A stretch of DNA of 64,000 nucleotides from Conoideocrella luteorostrata (Eukaryota > Ascomycota > Sordariomycetes > Hypocreales > Clavicipitaceae), in assembly GCA_032433595.1 (NCBI GenBank), contig JASWJB010000040.1:145307-209306 (forward strand), given 5' to 3'. Positions within the stretch are counted from its first letter, which is position 1. Every line of letters starts with the position of its first letter. Position numbers and translations under genes: made by a program. Positions 33,411 to 42,760 of the stretch are shown piece by piece. Below the pieces are notes generated by a model. The model ran no database searches, was not told where the DNA came from, and worked only from the letters and a program-made list of their open reading frames with translations.

Positions 33411-35403
33411 ATGGATGCAGGCGAAGATGACAGGCGCCTACGAAAGCGTGCACGGAAGTCTCGCGGCAAAGGGCTGCGTACGACTACTGGCTGGTAAGTG
33501 GATGGTGCTGCCGTCGCATCGGGGATGTTGCAAACGTGGCTTTTGCCCACGGCGCTGGCTGACACGAGCACACGAGCACAGCTTGACTTGCCGGAAACGC
33601 CATAAGAAGTGTGATGAAAAGCGACCAGCTTGTGGGCCGTGTTCTGTTTCTGGTCGGGACTGTGCATTCATCCAACCACCGGAAGTAATATCAGCCTCGC
33701 AGACAAGAACGCCAAGCCCATCGCGAGCCACATCAAAGAGCTGTTCCGCAAGTGCTTCCCATCAGCCGCAAGCAAGTTTGGCCGAGAATACGGAAAATCA
33801 AGACTCGCCGCCAGTGGCTCATCAATCACAGCAAAATGACGCTCTCTATAATTATTCAAGGCACCGGGAGGACGGCCTGTTTGCAACCCATGAGCCGCTG
33901 ATAGAAACAGAGGGAAATGATGGATTCATCTACTCTCCCGAATCAATTTCTTCTGAGACCTGGTCTGCGAATTTCGCCTCCATTCGCTGGCTGGACCTTC
34001 TGTCAACCGATGCAGCACTAGCCGACAGCAACTTTTCCCTTGCCGCTAGTCCGCTGTTCTCAAGTGAGCAACCCAGACACGCAAGACCACCACCACCAGC
34101 GGCAGCGGCAATCTCTACGCATGCATCTCCTGCATTGCTTAATGGACAGGCTCAACTGCCAGAAGATTTAGATCCGGAGTTCGAGCGTACCACATGGCAA
34201 GCTGTTGAAGATGTGGTACTGTCCACACACGAGGTTGAGTTGTTCCGTCACTTCACCGATTGTTGTGCGTCTTTTTTAGACGTCCTTGACCCGTGCAAAC
34301 CCTTTTCCAATTACGCTATCCGCTTGGCCATTCGAAACACTGGCTTGATGAAGGCAATTCTCGCCCTGTCAGCGAAACACCAATTCAGTGGCTTGGATGT
34401 GGATGGAGCGACACGCCGACCGCAAACCGGTCCTTATAGCGATTTTGAGGGCGAAGAATGGATACGCTACTACTATGAGACGCTGCAATATGTGCGGGAA
34501 GCTTTGAAATACTCCAGCTATTCCCACTCTGAAGAGCTTCTTGCCACCGCGCTGGTCATATCGGCTTACGAAATGCTCGATGAGTCGGATGGTTCTGGCA
34601 ATTGGCAACGCCATCTCAAGGGAATATTCTGGATCCAGAGATCCCAGGATGTGGATGGCGGTTGTGGTGGTCTGCGCCAGGCAGTCTGGTGGGCTTGGCT
34701 GCGACAGGATATCTGGGCAGCTTTCCGCGTTTCACGAACTTGCTTCAGCTTTTGGGTCCCAACCAAGGCTTTGCATGAGCTTGATCAAAACGAACTGGCG
34801 GACCGATCTATCTATATCCTTTCGCAGGCCATAAATTATCGAGCAAACGTTCAAGCCGCTGCCGCCTCTGGTGTGACCACAAATCACGACTGCAAGGTGC
34901 AGGTAAGCAAGCAAAGAGAAAGGCTAAATGCTATGATGGAGCAGTGGAAATCATGCCTGGGCGATGAATACAAAGCTTTTCCTGTTCCGAATACCCCCCT
35001 TGATGAGGTCTTCACTCCCATTTGGATTCATCCACCTCGCTTTGGCGTGGCACTACAAGCGTATAGTTTTGCGCAGATCCTCGTCACATTACATAGCGTA
35101 AACCCCATAGCCGTAGGCTTTACAGAGTACTTGAAGATGCAGCACACAGTTTCTGAGGCAGTGAATACGATATGCGGCATTGCCATGCAGCTCAGAGATA
35201 AGGGCTGTCAGGTTTTGTCTGCTCAGTGTTTATACGGAGCGGGACTCTGCGTAAGTGAGGGCAAAAAGAGGGACAAGATTATATCACTGATGGAAGAATG
35301 CGAGAGTCATTTCCGGTGGGCACCAATGACTACCTGGAGAAAAGACTTACGTCGAGAGTGGGCAAAGGCTGATGGAAATGAAATTGACGTTGATGATGGT
35401 TAA
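33411..35403 (+). CDS. Zn2Cys6 transcription factor 2 (fungal_trans_2-like)
   Basis: Exons 33411-33493 and 33582-35403 close to 634 residues. ATG 33411 (CACCATGG) is chosen. The intron 33494-33581 (GTAAGT...CAG) splits the first Cys codon. Splicing gives C28-x2-C31-x6-C38-x6-C45-x2-C48-x6-C55 (CLTCRKRHKKCDEKRPACG then PCSVSGRDC), preceded by a basic stretch RLRKRARKSRGKG that can act as a nuclear signal. A Gln/Ser-rich linker follows, then a regulatory domain starting EVELFRHFTDCCASFLDVLDPC, with GLMKAILALSAKH as in PF11951 proteins. The same architecture as transcription factor 1. It lies between the nitroreductase and ketose-bisphosphate aldolase genes and is a candidate pathway regulator for this island. 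An unspliced frame also stays open from 33415 but would destroy the zinc cluster. Confidence 0.93.
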
Positions 35404-35478
35404 GAATACGATGTTTACAGTGGTGCATCTTTAAAATCGCAAGCTGTTCGGCAAAATGAATCACGCTGCTTTCGTAAT

Positions 35479-35534
35479 CTTCTCTCTCTCTCTCTCTTTC
35501 TCTGTGTGTGTGTGTCTGACTGTCTTTTTTTTTT
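35479..35534. repeat. Compound microsatellite (CT)n-(TG)n-T(10)
   Basis: A run of CT, then TG, then a T tract, in the 150-nt gap between the convergent 3' ends of transcription factor 2 and the aldolase. Confidence 0.85.
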
Positions 35535-35554
35535 GGCTGCCTACGTTGTTTTCG

Positions 35555-36522
35555 CTACATTGCATTATTTGTAGATTGACACAGATCCATATGCCACTCC
35601 ATCAACTTTTGCGCCTTCCGAGCACCTTCTTCCATCAAGGTGGTGAGACTGACTTTTGACGCGCTATCCTTGAGGTAAAGCAGATAGTCATCTAATACGA
35701 GTTTGTTGACATTGATCTTGGACACGCCTCCATCGATGCACCTCGTTATTATGTCTTCAGTAAAATCGTTCGTCCCATGAAGGACGATACGCACTCTACC
35801 ATCTGCCCTATTCTTAATTTTACTTAACCTACCACGGTGCTAAGTATTAGAATCAATCCAAAGTTCAAAAAGCAATAAAGCTTTTGCATCACAATGTGTT
35901 GCTTGCACGAGAGAATGAGAACTTGCCGGTCAAACTGTAGGTCCGGACCTTTCGGCCCATATTCGCCATGAATATTTCCAAACGCTGGCGCAAGGAAATC
36001 AATTCCCGTGGCCACAAAGTCCTCGACTTGCTCTTCTGTCGTAAGTGCGCCCTCAAGATCCCCAGTGCTAGCGATGCCGTCTTCGCCTCCTTCTATGCGT
36101 CCCGGCTCAGCCTCAGTAGCGATTCCACGCTCGTGGCAATACTGGACCAGTTCTTTTGTCTTGGCCAAGTTCTCATCCATCTGAAAGTGGCTCATGTCTA
36201 TCATAATGCTGTCAAAGGGCAGCGTGTCCGCCGCTTGCCGGATCAAGGCCTCGTCCTGTGCATGGTCGAGATGGATAGCAATGGGTACGGAGGCTTGGCG
36301 AGCGGCATGCGCCGCTGCAACCACAAGGAGGCCAGAGGAGAAAGTTACAGCCCATGGGAATACTTGGATGATGAGCGGACTCCGCTTGGCTTCGGCTGCG
36401 CGGACAAAGGCTATGATGTGTTCCAGATTGTAAGCAATGGGGGCGAGAACGCCGTATTTTCGTCTCTCGGCATGCTTGAGGATTTGATACGTTTTATTCT
36501 TGGTGGGGTCCCAGGCTGACAT
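35555..36522 (-). CDS. Class II ketose-bisphosphate aldolase-type protein (FbaA/GatY family)
   Basis: Exons 36522-35927 and 35828-35555 close exactly to 289 residues. Zn2+-dependent (beta/alpha)8 aldolase. IAIHLDHAQDEALI carries the metal His and catalytic Asp region. MIDMSHFQMDENLAKTKELV, EAEPGRIEGGEDG, FGNIHGEYGPKG and VLHGTNDF with VSKINVNK are the successive family motifs. It cleaves ketose-1,6-bisphosphates or tagatose/sorbose-type analogues to dihydroxyacetone phosphate plus an aldehyde; the exact sugar is unknown. It is shorter than the glycolytic fungal FBA (about 360), so it is likely a catabolic paralogue. The intron 35829-35926 has a GC donor (CG|GCAAGT) and a TAG acceptor; only this pair keeps frame. 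ATG 36522 is the first in frame. Confidence 0.93.
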
Positions 36523-38118
36523 GTTGGATCCGGAGAGGACTGCAGTGTCCGGGATACGAGGATATATGGTGTAGTACAAACAGTGAGGTTTGTTTGTGAA
36601 TCAACGGGTGGTGACCAGCCTCGACGTATCTCACTACAGCCTTGCTGCAAGCAAATTACCTGAGGAAAAATAAATATTTATCCAGTGGGAGCCGTCCCCA
36701 CTATCGTTGCAATTGAACAATTTTGTGCGAATGTTTCGATATCGTATTGACGTGGCACGGGCGGCGGAGCTTTCGCGGAAACGGTCAGCATCCCTGTTAG
36801 CGATGGCAAATTTACCCAACGTAGTGGCTGGGCCGCGTCTCGAGGCACTGCGCACATGCGACTACCAGATCATCGGCGCAGGGGACGTTTTATGGCCGCT
36901 GTTAAATTTCAGGAATTAATTTTTCCTTGATGTCTCATTCATGGCGTCCAGCTTCTATTTCACCACTACGTAGTCTTCCCCACCTTCATTCTACGAGACA
37001 GACCGATAAATACATCAAAAAGCTTTCCCAAGCTTCTCCATCTTCTCAGTCGTCTTTTACAGCTATGACAGCCAAGCTTTGCATATTCATGGGGGTGAAT
37101 GATGCCGGTTTCCACTACAAGTCAGCTTTTGTAAACGACTTGGCAGCCGACTTGCTCGTCGACTAATTGTCCAAGTCGGCCTACTAACAGAGTCTGATTA
37201 GCTACTCTGCGCGTCTGGGGTTATTTATAATGGGAAAAGCTAGTAGAACTATATTAATATCCGTCACTGGCTTAAGTGTCGCCATTGCGGCTAATCACGT
37301 CGCTGGAGTGTGGACTCCCACTGCCCAGGACAGCCATTCTGTAGAAAGAGCGGCGTTGAGCAATAATGCGCAGGTGTTGTGTCTCGGGCAGAGAACCTTT
37401 GGCCTGAACTTCCTAGAGGCATGTTAAAGAGATTTTGGGATGCAACTTTAATCCAGTAAGCTCAAATTGCTGCAATACCATTTTTTCTTTTCATTTTTCT
37501 TCGGAGAAAGAGGGCGGTGGTTAAAGCAGCGGCCCAATTAATAAGTTCGTTGACGGGGCCCCAGAGGTTCCGTATTGTCGGAGAAGGTCACTGAAGATGA
37601 TGGCTACGATCTAATGATATCTACTAGGACGGCCGTAGTTTCCGATTACTGTCATTCTGTATCGTTTCATTGGACTTGGCGCTGAAGTAAGAACGGCACT
37701 CTGTTATACATTGATAACATAGTGATAAATATCCACGAAAGCTCGAAAAGCCTTAGTTTTTTACCTTATCAAAGTGTCACTGGATGTGCTGAGGACTAAG
37801 ATATCAGGCATGGCCGAGCCCTATCTAGAGTTTAAGCTAGATAATTGACTAGACTGACGATAGCTTCGATCATATCGACGATTACCTCACTTAGAGAGCT
37901 GGAATCCAGGCAATCTAATTCTTCGTCAAAATAGCTAGAATGCAAGGACAATTCTACGAAATTAGAGAACTACTTCCATATCTGCTCACATTGTGACACA
38001 AAGCGTAGTACGGCACCTTTTGTGAACAAAGTAATATGGAGATGCAGTCTTGAATTACGCGTCCAAATAGCGTACACAAAAGGACCACCTGCAGCCATAA
38101 TCCGCCGCATTCCACACA
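36523..38118. other. Promoter of the aldolase; no gene
   Basis: 1.6 kb between two minus-strand genes (SDR 3' end and aldolase start). It holds dispersed repeat copy C at 37916-37999; otherwise nothing recognised. Confidence 0.5.
37916..37999 (+). repeat. Dispersed repeat, copy C
   Basis: TAATTCTTCGTCAAAATAGC...AAGGACAATTC...TCTGCTCACATTGTGACAC. More diverged than copies A and B, with several C/T changes, and 120 nt from the SDR stop. Confidence 0.65.
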
Positions 38119-39117
38119 CTACCACGCGCCAACAATACCGGCAATAGGAATATCGATACCTGTAGTATATGTCGACGTCTCGCTCAACAGGTAAACGTAA
38201 GCACCGCCAAGCTCCTGAGGCAAGGCTAGACGCGGCATTCCTCCGTAATACTTCATCTTGGTGTCCCAGTCGGGAGATGTTTCAACATAATAGGTCAAAG
38301 CGGTTTTTACAAATCCTGGAGAGACACTATTGACGCGAATGCCGTGCTGTGCCCATTCCATCGCAAGCGTGTGTGTCATGTTTCGTATAGCTCCTTTGGT
38401 TGCGCCGTAAGGGGCTGATGGGGCCGCCTGATATTTTCAATTAGTATGCAATTTTAATTGTTGACTCATCTGTGAGTGAGAGGAATAAGTTACCCGATTT
38501 GGTCGATACGACGTCATGCTAGCCGTGAAGACGATGCTACCTTTGCATCCAAGCTTGATAAACGTCCTGGCCGCCGCGGTAGCACAGTTCCACGCACCAT
38601 AGACGTTCAGCTCAAACAACTTCTTCACTTCGTCCATGGTGAAGTCCAGCGCCGGTTGGTGCTTAGTCGCACCGGCATTGGCTACCATACCGTCGAAGCG
38701 ACCTTTCTGCGCAACAATGGCATCAATAGCAGCCTTGACGCTCTCTTCATCCGTCACATTGCATGCCTGGAACTCTAGTTTTCCTGGAAAGCGTTTTGCC
38801 AAGAGACAAAATGGCTCTGCTGGCTCTAAAATATCCAGACTGAAGACGCAGGCAGCGTCATTGGCGAGACAAACCTCAGCGATGCCCAGACCAATTCCCT
38901 GGTTAGCTCCAGTGACTGTTTTGTTAATTTGACAGACCGTCAGCATGGGGTTTCAATATTCGGTGCAACACCTTCTGCACTAACTAGCGATGACCTTGCT
39001 CTTCAGCGACACGCTCCAGTCATGGTTGGGACCAGGGAGCGTGCTCAGAGTTGTGCTCAGGGTCTGGGGCGAGGAGTCCCCGTTGAAGGCGACCGCACCG
39101 TTGGCAGCAGCCACCAT
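38119..39117 (-). CDS. Short-chain dehydrogenase/reductase
   Basis: Three exons (39117-38985, 38915-38494, 38427-38119) close to 287 residues. NAD(P)-dependent classical SDR. Intron 1 (38916-38984, GTTAGT...CAG) splits just before the cofactor motif TGANQGIGLGI; intron 2 (38428-38493, GTAACT...CAG) joins SYRPNR to AAPSAPYGATKG. The motif NAGA stabilises the central sheet. The catalytic Tyr192-x3-Lys196 is in PYGATKGAIRN, with the Ser in VFTASMTSY. The tail VNSVSPGFVKT and the ending GIDIPIAGIVGAW are typical of polyol/ketose reductases such as fungal mannitol dehydrogenase or L-xylulose reductase. The 45-residue N-terminal extension (LSTTLSTLPGPNHDW) before VSLKSKVIAITG is also seen in that group. 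Divergent from the MFS carrier, so probably co-expressed with it. Confidence 0.94.
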
Positions 39118-39675
39118 GTTGAGTAATTCAAGGGTTTGGTATTTATTGTATTTTCAAGTTCTGCAAAATTGATATTGAAATGTTGAGTTTCCCTTGCATC
39201 CATAACTAAATGTTAAATAGTGTATAACAGATTGGAATGTGTCGCAGTTCTTTCCGCTTTCTCTCTCTATCTGACCTGTCAGGACCCTGAACGAGGATGG
39301 CGCCGGGTGCGCGAGACGAGGCTCCGCATTGACCGCGAGACGCGGCCATGCAAGGTCCATCCAGTCATGGGTTGATATCATTCCGATATGCCCCGCATTA
39401 CCCCAGACCCCACGATTTGTCCGGCGCTAGGTTGCCAAGTAATTCATCCGCGGAGTGGGCGCGGCTTCCTCCACGTACTCTTAACATGATACAATGGCTT
39501 TCCAACGTATAGCCAAGTTTGGAGCATCCATCGGACAATGGGAGCTCCCGAGCCATCGTAGAAATAGTCCACTTCCGTCAAGCATCTTGATACCCGAATT
39601 CCTCAAACCTACCAGCTTCTCGTGAAATAACGCAACTCCCACTTTCGTAACTCCGAAACTATCTCTCGACTCATC
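39118..39675. promoter_or_regulatory. Divergent promoter of the SDR and the MFS carrier
   Basis: 558 nt between diverging start codons. It contains GC-rich segments (39290-39350). Shared control of carrier and SDR is inferred from the arrangement; no factor-binding site can be named. Confidence 0.5.
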
Positions 39676-41239
39676 ATGGAGAAGAGGCAAGATTTCGAGC
39701 ACCAAGATGTCATCGGTAAAGTCGAGGACTCGTCTGTCGCGGACCATCTTAGCCCTGAGGAGATAGAGCAAGAGAAAAAGCTCGTCCGAAAAATTGATCG
39801 TCACATCCTGCCATGCATGTGGTTCATGTACCTTTTGTCATATATGGATAGGACAAAGTCTGTTTTGTGTTCCACTATTCTGTTGAGCCAAAAGGTAATG
39901 CTGACAAGTAATCCGTTCATCCTTCTAGCATCGGGAACGCAAAGATCGCCGGCATGGACAAGGACCTGAACTTGGATTCCAACAAGTACTCCGTGGCATT
40001 GACTGCCTTCTTCGTCAGCTACGTCGTCTTCGAAGTTCCATCCAATATGATTCTCACAAGGACCAGGCCAAGTCGCTATCTTGCGGCTATTATGTTTCTT
40101 TGGGGCGCCGTCACCGTGGGCATGGCCTTTACGCCTAACTACAATGCCCTCGTTGGCTTCCGTTTTCTCATGGGTCTCTTGGAGTCTGGATTCGCTCCTG
40201 GTATTCTGATGATTCTCTCCTCCTGGTACCGCAAGGAAGAACAAAGCAAACGATTCGCCGTCTATATCTCTGCGGCTATTCTGTCCGGCGCTTTTGGTGG
40301 CCTGCTTGCCGGCTCTATTACTGGCGGCTTGCATAATGTCAATGGCATAGCCGGATGGCGTTGGTTGTTTATTATCGAAGGCATTGGGACCATAGCCGTC
40401 TCCGTCATCGCAGCTTTTGTCCTCCCTGACTTCCCTAGCACCATGTCCGACCGCCAACTCAGCGCTGCCGAGAGGAGCTTGGCTGTTCGCAGGCTCGAAA
40501 TTGATGCGAGAAGTCGCTCCACGGAGGAAGAACCACACTTGACCCATTTACAAGCCCTCAAGCTGAGTGTGACAAATTGGAGAACATGGCTTCTAGTTAT
40601 TGGCTACATGGTAAGATTGACCTACTTAACTAATCCTTACCCGATGCTCTCCCCAGCAATGTAATAAATCTTGCTCTAATGGCTTCTACGCCGCAGGCTA
40701 TTGTCGGTTCATCAACCTTGTCCTATTTCTATCCCACGCTCGTCAACAGTCTCGGCTATCAAGCGAGAGAAGCGCAGTACATGACCATTCCCATATTTGG
40801 TGTCGCTTTTGTTGCAACCGTTATTACGGGATACTTTGCTGATCACAACGCAAAGTGGCGTGGTGTAATGCTTGGGTCCATGATGACAGTCGCAATGCTC
40901 TGCTCTATCATTATTTGCATCGTGTACAATGTCAAGGCGAGGTATGCCCTACTTGTCATCATGGCATCAGGGCTTTGGGCGTCTAATGGCCTATCTCTCT
41001 CCTATGCATCCGTCACATTCTCCTCCATGCCAAGGGAGACGAAGGCCGTGTCTCTAGCACTAGTCAATGCCATGGGAAACCTTGCACAGATATACGGAGC
41101 ATACTTGTTCCCATCCAAGGACGAACCAAAGTATCTGACCGGCTTCGGTGTCATTAGTGGCATGTGTTTGACTGGAGTTCTGGCTTACTTTTCTTTACAT
41201 CTGCTTCTTGGCCGATTTGCACGACGTAACCGTACATAG
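39676..41239 (+). CDS. MFS transporter, anion:cation symporter (Dal5-like) family
   Basis: Exons 39676-39857, 39929-40610 and 40697-41239 close to 468 residues with about 12 membrane helices. The N-terminus has the cytosolic LSPEEIEQEKKLVRKIDRHI, then LPCMWFMYLLSYMDRTNIGNAKIAGM after splicing. LMGLLESGFAPGILMILSSWYRKEEQ is diagnostic of the Dal5/allantoate/Tna1 group. GWRWLFIIEGIGT and a charged central loop follow. It would import an organic anion or vitamin-like acid across the plasma membrane with protons. The second intron (40611-40696) ends at a CAG before AIVGSSTLSYFYP. The gene is divergent from the SDR; together with the aldolases it suggests uptake and breakdown of a carboxylated sugar or similar compound (inference). 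Confidence 0.95.
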
Positions 41240-41980
41240 TAAATAAGGTCTGCGGTTGCTTAGATCATACAGGACAAATCTAAATAGTTGGCTGAGATGC
41301 AGCCAGGGTTTACAGTCCTACTCGTCACGGTGAATCTACTACATGTTACCTATTTTAGCGTACTTTCAGCTGCTTGGCTTGCCACTTATGGCTAGAGCTA
41401 TAGAGCTAAAGTTTCTATTTTTGGAAGGAAAATGGCTACAAAGCTATCGAAGTCTCTCTAATGTGCCTCAGGGTTTCACACCGAGGGATGTAAACACAAG
41501 GCAAAGTATGGAACAGAGAAAGCATGCTTAACTCGTACATCCTCTGCAAGATACACAGTCCAGATGGGTCTTTCTAGCTTACTTATCCAAGCTATGAGCT
41601 GGTATTACGATGTTGATGGACGTACGGCTGTGTGGATTTGTTGCATTGATTGAAATGGGTCTATGTTGGTCACACCGACCATATGAACCAGACGCGAGTC
41701 GCTGGCCGTTCCACGAGAATATGACTGACACCGACTGCTACCTTTGCAAGGAAGAAAATCCTTTTTTTTTCCTAGATATTTTATATACTCTTAGATGTAT
41801 GTAAGGGGCTGCGACGGCGTTTTGGGTGCGTCCGCGCACGCGTGACGTTGAGTGAGTGTAAATTCGGTAAAGATTCCACCATAACAATAAGAAAACGAAA
41901 TAAGAGCCCGCATTCGGTCCAAATTGCAATCCAAACTATGCTATCGGTAGCATTTCATAGACTGAAGTCCTTGTCTCGAT
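41240..41980. other. Convergent intergenic region
   Basis: Between the carrier and the Cys-rich protein 3' ends. No coding signal. A T-rich run lies at 41760-41772. Confidence 0.5.
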
Positions 41981-42760
41981 CTACTTCTCAGATCGGCATC
42001 CTACTTCCTCCCAATAGAACACTTGGCAGTGATTTGGGTTGTTCGAGACACCCAGGTGAGATTGACCCGGAGGCAACGGGCATGGAGCAGAGGCACCCCC
42101 TGGAGGAAACGTGATGCATATGGAGCACTTCCCACCGAAGCAAAGGGAGGAGCCTCCAACAACCAACGCCCCGGTCGAGTTCTGCGCAACTGCCAAGTCA
42201 GGTCCACCACCTTTACCAAGCCACCCAAAACCAGTTCCAGTCGGAACTCCAAACTGATCCTGCATCCACCAAGTATCACTCACTCCAATGAGCTTGTCGA
42301 CAGATGTGTTGCAGGTGTCTTTGTCCGCGCAGACTCGAAATACCACGCCGGGAGTCTCGCCATCTACGACGTATCTAGTCCCGGCCAGTGTATCAGATCC
42401 AGAGTCATGGCCGAGGTACTGCTCGTTGAGCGACTTGAGCGCATAGCAGTGGCCATACTTAATACCAAGATCTGTGCCCGATTTTTGCGGGCAAACCGAC
42501 TTGCCGGAGCAGATGGGGCTGGGCTCTGGGGTAGGAGCAGGGACACATTTGAGACCCTCGAGGATGGAACCAAGAGCGCAACAAATGCCAAGCCCGAGAG
42601 GCTTGTCGACGAAAATAAGAGAGTTAGTAGAGGTGTCGCAGCAGAGCTTCTCGAGGGTGAGGGCTGATGTGAATGATGTGCACTCGCGCTCTGCCAGCGC
42701 AGTCGCACTTGCCACAGCCGGTCCTAGAAAGGACAGTACGACTAGAGATGTAGGCTTCAT
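41981..42760 (-). CDS. Secreted cysteine-rich protein of unknown function
   Basis: Single exon of 259 residues. The signal peptide is LVVLSFLGPAVASATA. The mature protein carries about 19 cysteines in several clusters (for example KLCCDTSTNS, LGICCALG, SICSGKSVCPQ-like spacing and a C-terminal NPNHCQVFYWEEVGC). A short Pro-rich hinge (APTPEPSP) divides an N-terminal Cys module from a larger domain. That domain has WWMQDQFGVPTGTGFGWLGKGG and ends shortly after the Cys-rich CSICITFPPGG. There is no GPI signal and no membrane helix, so it should be extracellular. I do not recognise a named family. ATG 42760 is the only one before the signal peptide. Confidence 0.8.
   Translation of the reverse strand: MKPTSLVVLSFLGPAVASATALAERECTSFTSALTLEKLCCDTSTNSLIFVDKPLGLGICCALGSILEGLKCVPAPTPEPSPICSGKSVCPQKSGTDLGIKYGHCYALKSLNEQYLGHDSGSDTLAGTRYVVDGETPGVVFRVCADKDTCNTSVDKLIGVSDTWWMQDQFGVPTGTGFGWLGKGGGPDLAVAQNSTGALVVGGSSLCFGGKCSICITFPPGGASAPCPLPPGQSHLGVSNNPNHCQVFYWEEVGCRSEK

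Noticed and set aside
33415..33581. Unspliced start of transcription factor 2
   Set aside because: The frame is open, but reading through the intron removes the first Cys of the zinc cluster. The spliced form from ATG 33411 restores all six Cys and closes in frame.
35470..35580. Pyrimidine run as a splice or promoter element
   Set aside because: It lies between two convergent 3' ends and is a simple CT/TG/T microsatellite.
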